From contig CAAFEV010000142.1 of the NCBI GenBank assembly GCA_900762005.1, positions 1 to 13,860 of the forward strand: a stretch of 13,860 bases of DNA, written 5' to 3'. Positions 1 through 6,945 of the stretch are shown here, one piece after another. This DNA is from an uncultured Oscillospiraceae bacterium (GTDB taxonomy: Bacteria > Bacillota > Clostridia > Oscillospirales > Oscillospiraceae). The position numbers and the translations under genes are program-made. Numbering within the stretch: the stretch's first letter is position 1; the number at the start of each line of letters is the position of its first letter. The notes below the pieces were generated by a model that was not told where the DNA came from, did no database searches, and saw only the letters and a list, made by a program, of their open reading frames with translations.

Positions 1-158
1 CATTTACTTTTTCTGAGCCGAAAAAGAAAGATTTTCACGGCTCTGGAGACAATGGAAGTTTGTGATTTGAGTTTTTTCCAGATTTGAAATGCCCTATTTG
101 CTCTAAAACCATGAAATAAAAGTAAATGCTGTTGCCGTGCACCGCGCCCGAAAAGCAC
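1..158. other. AT-rich upstream region without a gene
   Basis: No supportable coding region is seen here. An 11-bp inverted repeat joins 1-11 and 118-128, and a 6-bp inverted repeat (15-20 with 38-43) encloses a 17-nt loop. Neither has a T-run placed to make it a terminator. The stretch probably is the spacer between an unseen upstream gene and the cysE promoter. Confidence 0.5.
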
Positions 159-187
159 TTGACACCAAAGGGAAACAATGTTAATAT
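159..187 (+). promoter_or_regulatory. Promoter of the cysE T-box operon
   Basis: TTGACA at 159-164 is a perfect -35 box. TAATAT at 182-187 lies 17 bp further on and is preceded by TG one base away (179-180), giving an extended -10. The overlapping TATAAT at 185-190 would need a 20-bp spacer and is less likely. Transcription should start near 194-197, just before the first T-box stem. Confidence 0.8.
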
Positions 188-194
188 AATAAGG

Positions 195-404
195 TAATTC
201 AATACGCGCCTTGACCGGGAAAAGTACCGTGCAGGCTTTCGCGTCAGAGAGTGCCCGCCGTCGGCTGCAAACGGGCGCAGCGAAACGCAGGGGAAGTGCG
301 CCCGTGAGCGCAGGGGAGACCCCGTTTGCCGCGAAAAGGCAAAGCAACAAATCAGAGTGGAACCGCGAGTATTCACCCGCCTCTGGAGTATCTCCGGAGG
401 CGGT
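195..404 (+). ncRNA. T-box riboswitch leader, cysteine-specific
   Basis: The T-box sequence AGAGTGGAACCGCG (354-367) matches the family consensus AGGGTGGNACCGCG with one change. Stem I folds by eye: 206-209 with 308-311, a GA/TGA kink-turn-like loop, 216-219 with 301-304, then an internal loop with AGTA (223-226) facing GAA-G-TGC-G (293-300), and a distal stem 251-257 with 272-278. The codon in the specifier position is TGC (297-299), cysteine. Stem III is 325-330 with 338-343. The antiterminator pairs 354-357 with 381-384 and 365-367 with 378-380, leaving the 7-nt bulge TGGAACC. The fourth bulge base is A361, which would pair with U73, the discriminator of tRNA-Cys. Uncharged tRNA-Cys is therefore expected to stabilise the antiterminator and switch on cysE-cysS. 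Confidence 0.92.
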
Positions 405-410
405 TATTAT
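377..410 (+). terminator. T-box attenuator hairpin
   Basis: A 12-bp stem pairs 377-388 with 392-403 (one T-G wobble) around a 3-nt loop and is followed by TTATTAT. Its 5' arm contains 378-384, the bases needed by the antiterminator, so the two structures exclude each other. The interrupted U-tract is weaker than a classic terminator, so basal read-through may be appreciable. The ribosome binding site at 413-419 lies just outside the hairpin. Confidence 0.8.
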
Positions 411-424
411 ATGGAGGAGCGACA

Positions 425-1036
425 ATGCGATTAAGGGAGACGATAGCGGCATATCAGCGCAACGACCCTGCTGCGCGGAGCAAATTTGAAATTTTCTGGC
501 TGTACAACGGGCTGCACGCGATCATATATTATCGTCTTGCGCATTGGCTTTTCACGCACAAGCTGAAATTTTTCGGTCGATGGGTTTCGCAGATAGCGCG
601 TCGGCGCACCGGCGTAGAGATACACCCTGCGGCGAAAATCGGCAGACGGCTGGTGATTGACCACGGCACCGGTATTGTAATCGGCGCGACTGCGGAAATC
701 GGCGACGACTGCCTGCTCTATCAGGGAGTGACGCTCGGCGGCACGGGTGCAGCGCGGGAAAAGCGCCACCCGACCCTCGGCAATAATGTCATGGTGGGCT
801 GCGGCGCGAAGATACTCGGACCGTTCAAGGTGGGCGACAATGCGCGCATTGCGGCGAATTCCGTCGTGCTTGACGAGGTGCCGCCGAACTCGACGGTGGT
901 CGGCGTACCCGGCAGGGTAGTGCGGCTCAACGGCTCAAAGCTCGACCATATTCACACGCCCGACCCGATTCGCGCCGAGCTGGATTATTTAAACGAACGC
1001 CTGCGTAAATTAGAAGAAAAAACGGAGGAACCATAA
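425..1036 (+). CDS. cysE: Serine O-acetyltransferase
   Basis: The enzyme transfers acetyl from acetyl-CoA to L-serine, giving O-acetylserine, the precursor of cysteine; it is cytosolic. The 203-residue product is of the short CysE/EpsC type common in Firmicutes, lacking much of the N-terminal helical domain of the 273-residue E. coli enzyme. The C-terminal half is a left-handed beta-helix of hexapeptide repeats. Visible signatures are IDHGTGIVIG near residues 78-87 with the presumed catalytic Asp-His pair (D79, H80), QGVTLGGTG (100-108), the RHP motif with H115, and VVGVPGRVV near 158-166. The chosen ATG at 425 has GGAGGAG at 413-419; upstream in-frame starts fall inside the T-box leader. It ends in a short charged helix and its stop directly abuts the cysS start. 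The T-box leader should raise expression when charged tRNA-Cys is scarce. Confidence 0.95.
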   Translation: MRLRETIAAYQRNDPAARSKFEIFWLYNGLHAIIYYRLAHWLFTHKLKFFGRWVSQIARRRTGVEIHPAAKIGRRLVIDHGTGIVIGATAEIGDDCLLYQGVTLGGTGAAREKRHPTLGNNVMVGCGAKILGPFKVGDNARIAANSVVLDEVPPNSTVVGVPGRVVRLNGSKLDHIHTPDPIRAELDYLNERLRKLEEKTEEP

Positions 1037-2455
1037 ATGTATCTCTACAATTCTCTCAGCCACAAAAAAGAGCTTTTTGTCCCAAACGCCCCGGACGTGG
1101 TGAAGATGTATACCTGCGGTCCGACGGTCTATCATTATGCGCACATCGGCAATCTGCGCAGCTATATTATGGAGGACGTGCTGGAAAAGGCACTGAGCTA
1201 TCTCGGCTATCATGTCCGTCGCGTCATGAACATCACCGACGTCGGGCATCTTGCCTCCGATGCGGACACGGGTGAGGACAAAATGCTCAAGGGTGCGAAG
1301 CGTGAGCACAAATCCGTCATGGAGATTGCGCAGTATTACACCGATGCTTTCTTTGCCGACTGCGACAAGCTGAACATCAAACGCCCGGAGGTTGTCGAGC
1401 CTGCGACCAACTGCGTCGGCGAATATATTCATATGGTACAGACCCTTTTGGAAAAGAGGTATGCCTATCTTGCGGGCGGCAACGTCTACTTTGATACCTC
1501 GAAGCTTGAAAAGTACTATGTATTCAACGACCACAAGGAGGAGGACTTGGAAACCGGCGTACGCGAAAGTGTCGAGGAGGATGAAAACAAGCGTAACCGC
1601 AACGACTTTGTCCTCTGGTTTACAAAGTCCAAGTTTGAGGATCAGGCACTCAAATGGGATTCACCTTGGGGCGTAGGCTACCCCGGCTGGCATATTGAAT
1701 GCTCCTGTATCAGCATCAAGCACCTTGGGGAGGATATGGACATCCACTGCGGCGGCATTGACAATGCGTTCCCGCACCACACGAACGAGATTGCCCAGTC
1801 CGAAGCCTATTTAGGGCACAGGTGGTGCAATTACTGGTTCCACGTCCACCACCTGAACACCGAGGGCGGCAAGATGTCCAAGTCCAAGGGCGAATTTTTA
1901 ACCGTATCGCTGCTGGAGGAAAAGGGCTATGACCCGTTGGCCTATCGCCTGTTCTGCCTGCAAAGCCATTACCGCCGCAATCTGGTTTTCTCATGGGAGA
2001 ATCTGGATAACGCGGCATTGACTTATGATAAGCTGATTGCCAGAATTGCCGCCCTCAACGCCGATAGTGGCGAGCCGGTGGACGGAGACGAGCTTGCCGC
2101 ACTGCAAGAACGCTTTGCAGCCGCGTTGAACGGCGATTTGAATACCTCTCTTGCTGTCACCGCGCTGTACGATGTGCTGAAGGCAAAGACAAACGATGCG
2201 ACCAAGCTTGCGGCGGTTGCGGATTTTGACCGTGTTCTGTGTCTGAATCTGCTCGCCGCCGCGCAAAGGGCGCGTGAAAATCAGCCCGCCCGTGAGCATG
2301 ACCCCGAAATCGACGCACTGGTTGCCGCCCGTACAGCGGCGAAAAAGGAGAAAGACTGGCAGGAGGCGGACCGTCTGCGTGACGAGCTGAACGCCCGCGG
2401 CATCGAGCTGATTGATACGCCGCAGGGCACGCAGTGGAAGCGCAGCACCCCGTAG
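1037..2455 (+). CDS. cysS: Cysteinyl-tRNA synthetase
   Basis: This class I aminoacyl-tRNA synthetase attaches cysteine to tRNA-Cys in the cytosol. The 472-residue product has the family's usual length. The Rossmann catalytic core carries HIGN (36-39, the HIGH motif) after CGPTV, with C27 as a zinc ligand. The other presumed zinc ligands are C222 in WHIEC, H248 and E251 in PHHTNE. KMSKS is at 279-283. The last 80 or so residues form the helical anticodon-recognition region. The sequence around the third zinc site reads GGIDNAFPHHTNE rather than the commoner GGxDLxFPHHENE. The ATG follows the cysE stop immediately, with GGAGG at 1024-1028, so the two are co-transcribed and share the T-box. The stop is 67 nt before polA. 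Confidence 0.97.
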   Translation: MYLYNSLSHKKELFVPNAPDVVKMYTCGPTVYHYAHIGNLRSYIMEDVLEKALSYLGYHVRRVMNITDVGHLASDADTGEDKMLKGAKREHKSVMEIAQYYTDAFFADCDKLNIKRPEVVEPATNCVGEYIHMVQTLLEKRYAYLAGGNVYFDTSKLEKYYVFNDHKEEDLETGVRESVEEDENKRNRNDFVLWFTKSKFEDQALKWDSPWGVGYPGWHIECSCISIKHLGEDMDIHCGGIDNAFPHHTNEIAQSEAYLGHRWCNYWFHVHHLNTEGGKMSKSKGEFLTVSLLEEKGYDPLAYRLFCLQSHYRRNLVFSWENLDNAALTYDKLIARIAALNADSGEPVDGDELAALQERFAAALNGDLNTSLAVTALYDVLKAKTNDATKLAAVADFDRVLCLNLLAAAQRARENQPAREHDPEIDALVAARTAAKKEKDWQEADRLRDELNARGIELIDTPQGTQWKRSTP

Positions 2456-2469
2456 GGCGGTGTCTTGCT

Positions 2470-2507
2470 CCCGCCGCAAAGACCGACGGGATACGCTCAT
2501 TTTTTTT
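2470..2507 (+). other. Weak terminator-like hairpin between cysS and polA
   Basis: A 7-bp stem with one mismatch pairs 2470-2476 with 2484-2490, but the run of eight T (2500-2507) starts nine bases after the stem. That gap makes it a poor intrinsic terminator. It might reduce read-through somewhat. No convincing promoter was found in this 67-nt gap. Confidence 0.25.
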
Positions 2508-2522
2508 CACAGGAGGAAGCCC

Positions 2523-5153
2523 ATGAAGCTCATTATTTTAGACGGAAACAGCGTCATCAACCGCGCCTTTTACGGTGTCCATGCGCTGACCACCCGCGAC
2601 GGACAGCCGACCAACGCCATCTATGGTTTTTTGAATATCTTACAGCGCGTGATGAACGAGGAACGCCCCGATGCCGTCTGTGTGGCGTTTGACCTGCACG
2701 GGCCGACCTTCCGCCACCTCCGTTATGACGGCTACAAAGCAACCCGCCATCCCATGCCGGAGGAGCTTGCCTCGCAAATGCCGCTGATGAAGGATGTTCT
2801 GTCCGCCATGAATATTCCGATTTACGAATGTCAGGGCTGGGAAGCGGACGATGTGATCGGCACCGTCTCGAGTCTCTGCTGTGCGCAACGCTGGCAGTGC
2901 ATGGTGTTAACGGGCGACCGCGACTCGCTGCAGCTAGTCAACGACTGTGTCACGGTCAAGCTCGTGCGCACGCAGGGCGGACAAACCCTCACGCAGAACT
3001 ACACACCCGAGGTCTTTGCCGAGGAATACGGCATGGAGCCGATTCGTCTGATTGACCTCAAGGCGCTCATGGGCGACAGCTCCGACAACATTCCCGGCGT
3101 ACCGGGGGTCGGACCTAAGACCGCCGCCGATTTACTCCGCAAATACGGCACCTTGGACGGCGTTTACAGGAACCTCACGCCGGAGAATATGAAGGGCAAG
3201 CTCTTTGAAAAGCTGCAAAACGGCAAAGAGAGCGCATACTTTTCCTACGAGCTTGCGACCATCCGCACCGATGCGCCGATTGCCTTCACGCCGGAAAAAA
3301 ATCTCCTGCAGCCGCCGAAACGCCGCGCGCTTTACGATTTGTTTCAGCGTCTGGAATTTCAAAAGCTGATTGACCGCTATCAGCTGCGCTCCGCCGCCTT
3401 TGAGACGCCGGAGCCGACCGGTGCCGGCGAGGAGACCGCGCCGGAGCTTTGCGGCGAATGTATGATGGAGGAGGCAGCCGACGCGGAGCGGGCGCAGGAG
3501 CTTTTAGAGCGGCTTGCCGCGCAGGAGCACGTCAGCCTTGCCGTCTCGGAGGATTTTTCCGCCGTGGCGGTGGAGGGCTGCGGGCAAGTGACCCTCTTTT
3601 GCCTTGCGAAGCTCGGAGAAGCGGCATACCGCGCAGTTCTGCAAATGCTCTTCTCCGAAAAAATCAAAAAGGCAGTGCATGACAGCAAGCCGCTGATGCG
3701 CAGCCTTTTGGAGCGCGGCATTGCCTGCAGCGGCGTTTGCTTTGATACTGCTGTTGCGGCTTACCTGCTCGAAGCGACGCGCGGGGACTACGCGCTGCGC
3801 AATCTGACCTCGGATTATCTGCACTTCACGCCGCCGACTGCCGCGCAGACCACGCCGCTCGGCGTGCTGGCAAGCGAAGCTGCAAGCGTGGAGGCACTGT
3901 ATACGCTCTTCCTGCAAAGGCTCACCGAGCAGGGCGCGGACAGGCTCTATTTTGACATTGAGCTGCCCCTTTGCGCGATTCTGGCGCAGATGGAGCACGA
4001 CGGCGTCCGCGTTGACCGCGCTGCCCTTCGCACCTTCGGCGCAATGCTCTCAGAGCGCATTCGCGCCTGCGAGGCATTGATTTATGAATACGGCGGCGCG
4101 AATTTGAACATCAATTCCACCAAACAGCTCGGGCAGCTTTTGTTTGAAACGCTCGGTCTGCCGCCCGTAAAAAAGACGAAAAGCGGCTACTCCACCAACG
4201 TCGAGGTGCTGGAGGCACTGCGCGATAAGCACCCCGTGGTGCAGGCGATTATGGACTACCGCGTCCTGACCAAGCTGAATTCCACCTACGTAATCGGTCT
4301 GGAAAAGGAGCTTGCCGCCGACGGGCGCATTCACACCACCTTCCAGAATACGGTCACCGCCACGGGCAGACTCTCCTCCACCGAGCCGAATCTGCAAAAC
4401 ATCCCCGTGCGCACGGAGCTTGGCAGTGAGCTGCGCCGGATGTTTGTCCCGCGTGAGGGCTGGGTTTTTGTCGATGCGGACTACAGCCAGATTGAGCTGC
4501 GTGTTCTGGCGCATATTGCTGCGGACAGGGCGATGCAGCAGGCGTTCCGTTCCGGGATGGATTTCCATACCGTGACCGCCTCACAGGTGTTCCATGTCCC
4601 GGTTTCAGAGGTAACGCCGCTTATGCGCCGCCATGCCAAGGCGGTCAATTTCGGCATTGTCTACGGCATCTCCGAATTCTCGCTTGCGCAGGACATCGGG
4701 GTTACCCGTTACGAGGCGAAGGAGTATATCAACCGCTATCTCAACGAGTACAAGGGCGTGCGCGCCTATATGCACGACATTGTGGAGACGGCGCGGGCGC
4801 AGGGCTATGTAGAGACGATTTTCCACCGCCGCCGTCCCATTCCCGAAATCAAAAGCAGCAACTTTAACGTTCGCTCCGGCGCGGAGCGGATTGCGCTCAA
4901 CACACCCGTGCAGGGCAGTGCCGCCGATATCATCAAGCTGGCAATGGTGCGCGTGTCCGAGGCCCTGGAGCGCGGGGCACTGCAGGCAAAGCTGATTTTA
5001 CAGGTTCACGACGAACTGATTGTCGAATGCCCCGCCTTCGAAGCCCTGCAGGTCATGGAGCTTGTCACCCGTGCTATGGAGCAGGCGGTTTCGCTGGAGG
5101 TGCCGCTCATTGCCGAGGCGAAAATGGGAGAAAGCTGGTACGACGCAAAATGA
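2523..5153 (+). CDS. polA: DNA polymerase I
   Basis: The 876-residue enzyme fills gaps and removes RNA primers in replication and repair. The 5'-nuclease domain covers about 1-290, with D7, the GDRD motif (131-134) and a helix-hairpin-helix-like PGVPGVGPKTA (191-201). Residues about 305-470 match the 3'-5' exonuclease fold, but the catalytic carboxylates are missing: the DxE site is replaced at 340-342, the second Asp position aligns with L391, and the third motif (near 453-457) has lost its Tyr. The polymerase domain (about 475-876) is intact: TATGRLSS, motif A DADYSQIELR (651-660), O-helix R702-K706-F710-Y714, and motif C with D830-E831. The ATG has AGGAGG at 2511-2516; an in-frame ATG at 2412 lies inside cysS without a ribosome site. 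The stop overlaps the rimI start. Loss of proofreading is common in Firmicutes Pol I. Confidence 0.97.
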   Translation: MKLIILDGNSVINRAFYGVHALTTRDGQPTNAIYGFLNILQRVMNEERPDAVCVAFDLHGPTFRHLRYDGYKATRHPMPEELASQMPLMKDVLSAMNIPIYECQGWEADDVIGTVSSLCCAQRWQCMVLTGDRDSLQLVNDCVTVKLVRTQGGQTLTQNYTPEVFAEEYGMEPIRLIDLKALMGDSSDNIPGVPGVGPKTAADLLRKYGTLDGVYRNLTPENMKGKLFEKLQNGKESAYFSYELATIRTDAPIAFTPEKNLLQPPKRRALYDLFQRLEFQKLIDRYQLRSAAFETPEPTGAGEETAPELCGECMMEEAADAERAQELLERLAAQEHVSLAVSEDFSAVAVEGCGQVTLFCLAKLGEAAYRAVLQMLFSEKIKKAVHDSKPLMRSLLERGIACSGVCFDTAVAAYLLEATRGDYALRNLTSDYLHFTPPTAAQTTPLGVLASEAASVEALYTLFLQRLTEQGADRLYFDIELPLCAILAQMEHDGVRVDRAALRTFGAMLSERIRACEALIYEYGGANLNINSTKQLGQLLFETLGLPPVKKTKSGYSTNVEVLEALRDKHPVVQAIMDYRVLTKLNSTYVIGLEKELAADGRIHTTFQNTVTATGRLSSTEPNLQNIPVRTELGSELRRMFVPREGWVFVDADYSQIELRVLAHIAADRAMQQAFRSGMDFHTVTASQVFHVPVSEVTPLMRRHAKAVNFGIVYGISEFSLAQDIGVTRYEAKEYINRYLNEYKGVRAYMHDIVETARAQGYVETIFHRRRPIPEIKSSNFNVRSGAERIALNTPVQGSAADIIKLAMVRVSEALERGALQAKLILQVHDELIVECPAFEALQVMELVTRAMEQAVSLEVPLIAEAKMGESWYDAK

Positions 5154-5602
5154 TAAGACCGATGCAGATGTCCGACGTGCCGCAGCTTGCCGCCTTGGAG
5201 CAGCTCTGCTTTTCCGACCCGTGGAGCGCGGCATCAATAGCGTCCGAGCTGTCCAATCCGTTAAGTCTATGGCTCGTGGACGAGTGCGGCGAAGGTGTTG
5301 TCGGCTATGTCGGCTCGCAGTCCGTTCCCCCCGAGGCGGATTTGATGAATTTAGCCGTTGCCCCCGCCTACCGGGCGCAGGGCATCGGACGTGCACTGCT
5401 GTGCCGGCTGCAAACGCTTTTGCACAAGCAGGGCATAACCTCGCTGTCGCTGGAGGTTCGCGTGAGCAACGCGCCTGCCCGTGCGCTGTATGACAGTCTG
5501 GGCTTTGCGGAGGTCGGCAAAAGACCAAGGTATTATGTAAACCCGATAGAGGATGCGCTCATTCTCAGAAAGGAGCTGTGCGATGCTGATTTTAGCGATT
5601 GA
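5150..5602 (+). CDS. rimI: GNAT protein N-acetyltransferase, RimI-like
   Basis: RimI acetylates the N-terminal alanine of ribosomal protein S18 in E. coli, using acetyl-CoA. The 150-residue product is a single GNAT domain. The acetyl-CoA loop RAQGIG lies at 75-80 after NLAVAP (67-72). The RimI-type block SLEVRVSNAPARALY follows, with the presumed catalytic E102 and Y114, then LGF (117-119) and an R-YY element (127-130) typical of RimI. The start ATG overlaps the polA stop as ATGA. No strong ribosome site is close, so translation is probably coupled to polA; a second in-frame ATG at 5162 is an alternative. Its end overlaps tsaD by 20 nt. In many Firmicutes rimI sits with tsaE, tsaB and tsaD; only tsaD is here. 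The substrate in this organism is inferred from the family and neighbours. Confidence 0.9.
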   Translation: MIRPMQMSDVPQLAALEQLCFSDPWSAASIASELSNPLSLWLVDECGEGVVGYVGSQSVPPEADLMNLAVAPAYRAQGIGRALLCRLQTLLHKQGITSLSLEVRVSNAPARALYDSLGFAEVGKRPRYYVNPIEDALILRKELCDADFSD

Positions 5603-6599
5603 GTCCTCCTGTGACGAAACTGCGGTAGCCCTTGTCCGCGACGGGCGGACGGTGCTGACCGACTGTATCGCCTCTCAGGTTGCCGCGCACCGTGTCTACG
5701 GCGGCGTAGTGCCGGAAATTGCCTCACGCAAGCACATTGAAGCGATTTACGGTCTTGCCGACGAAGCACTTCAAACCGCCGGCGTGACCCGTCCGGAGCT
5801 TGATGCCATCGCCGTGACCTATGCGCCGGGCTTAATCGGTGCGCTGCTGGTCGGTATGAACTTTGCAAAGGCTGTCTCGCTTTCCCTGCGGCTTCCGCTG
5901 ATTCCGGTGCACCACATCCGCGGTCACATCGCCGCGAATTATATCGCCTATCCCGATTTAAAGCCGCCGTTTCTGTGTCTTGTTGTCTCCGGCGGGCACA
6001 CGATGTTTGTCGATGTCAAGGACTATACAACGCTGGAAATTTTAGGCTCCACCCGCGACGATGCCGCCGGCGAATGCTTTGACAAAGTGGCGCGAATGCT
6101 TGATATGCCTTATCCCGGCGGAGCAGAGCTCGACAAAGCCGCGCAGGGCGGCGATGAAACGCGCTATGTCCTGCCGACACCGAAGCTCTCGGGCAATCCG
6201 CTCGACTTGTCCTTCTCCGGGCTGAAAACCGCCGCCGTCAACCGCATCCATAACGCCCGGCAAAAAGGGGAGCGTCTTGCCGTCAGCGACCTGTGCGCCG
6301 GGTTTTCCGCCGCCGTCAGCGGGATGCTGCTGCCGCGCGCGATGGCGGCACTGGAGCAGACCGGCTACCGGACGCTTGCCGTCGCCGGAGGGGTTGCGGC
6401 AAACAGCCGCATCCGCACAGACTTCACCGCCGCCTGTAAGCAGCGCGGTGTGCGTCTGTGTATTCCGCCGCTCTCGTTGTGCGGCGATAATGCCGCCATG
6501 ATTGGGGCGCAGGGCTATTATGAGTATCTGTCCGGCAATCTGGCGGATCAAAGCCTCAATGCTTACGCCACAAAATCCATGGAGGGCGAAACCCTGTAG
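5583..6599 (+). CDS. tsaD: tRNA N6-threonylcarbamoyladenosine transferase TsaD
   Basis: TsaD (formerly Gcp/YgjD) transfers the threonylcarbamoyl group from its AMP carrier to A37 of tRNAs reading ANN codons; in bacteria it works with TsaB and TsaE. The 338-residue product has the normal length. It belongs to the ASKHA fold: ESSCDET near 7-13, the metal ligands H111 and H115 in HHIRGH, SGGHT (136-140), DDAAGECFDK (159-168) with PYPGG (176-180), and the third metal ligand D302 in GDNAAM. The ATG has AGGAG at 5571-5575 and lies within the last codons of rimI, an overlap that implies coupled translation. An upstream in-frame ATG at 5553 lies deep in rimI and is not preferred. A strong terminator follows 10 nt after the stop. 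No tsaB, tsaE or tsaC lies in the window. Confidence 0.97.
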   Translation: MLILAIESSCDETAVALVRDGRTVLTDCIASQVAAHRVYGGVVPEIASRKHIEAIYGLADEALQTAGVTRPELDAIAVTYAPGLIGALLVGMNFAKAVSLSLRLPLIPVHHIRGHIAANYIAYPDLKPPFLCLVVSGGHTMFVDVKDYTTLEILGSTRDDAAGECFDKVARMLDMPYPGGAELDKAAQGGDETRYVLPTPKLSGNPLDLSFSGLKTAAVNRIHNARQKGERLAVSDLCAGFSAAVSGMLLPRAMAALEQTGYRTLAVAGGVAANSRIRTDFTAACKQRGVRLCIPPLSLCGDNAAMIGAQGYYEYLSGNLADQSLNAYATKSMEGETL

Positions 6600-6608
6600 G
6601 ATAAAAAG

Positions 6609-6642
6609 GCTGCAAGCTGCAAATGCGCAGCTTGCAGCTTTT
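6609..6642 (+). terminator. Intrinsic terminator after tsaD
   Basis: A perfect 12-bp stem pairs 6609-6620 with 6627-6638 around a 6-nt loop, followed by TTTT at 6639-6642. A run of A before the stem could pair with that T tail. It closes the plus-strand run that began at cysE. Confidence 0.93.
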
Positions 6643-6902
6643 CCTGCGTCCGAAACGCTTGTGAAAATGACGGCATAACTATATTATGTAAACAACATTC
6701 CCGCTTTCGAACGCGAAAGAACTTCATTTGCATTTTCGGTAGAAAACGGTCGAAATTTGAAAAATGGCTGATTTCAACGCTTTTTCCCTGTGCAAAAACC
6801 TGTGCAAGCTGTTTATAACTTTTACCTAATCAAAAAATTCTTATTGTTATTGTAAACTATAAGTAAAAAACGAAAAGAAAGATTCCCTGCATAGCAGCGC
6901 GT
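6643..6902. other. AT-rich spacer between facing terminators, no gene seen
   Basis: No open reading frame with a ribosome site and no credible promoter was found on either strand. The only visible structure is a 6-bp inverted repeat (6704-6709 with 6714-6719). The right part (about 6820-6890) is very rich in A and T. It separates two convergent transcription units. Confidence 0.5.
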
Positions 6903-6933
6903 AGAAAATCCCGCCGTGCATCACGACGGGATT
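6903..6933 (-). terminator. Intrinsic terminator after asnS
   Basis: A 12-position stem with one mismatch pairs 6907-6918 with 6922-6933 around a 3-nt loop. Read on the minus strand it ends in ATTTTCT, and it lies 12 nt past the asnS stop. The plus-strand tail is poor, so it serves mainly asnA-asnS. Confidence 0.85.
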
Positions 6934-6945
6934 CTAATCGTTTGT

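Noticed and set aside
35..376. Minus-strand open frame over the cysE leader
   Set aside because: It covers the promoter and T-box, has no convincing ribosome site and shows no known domain.
2412..2522. Upstream ATG for polA
   Set aside because: It falls within cysS, has no ribosome site, and known Pol I proteins begin at the MKLIILDGN segment.
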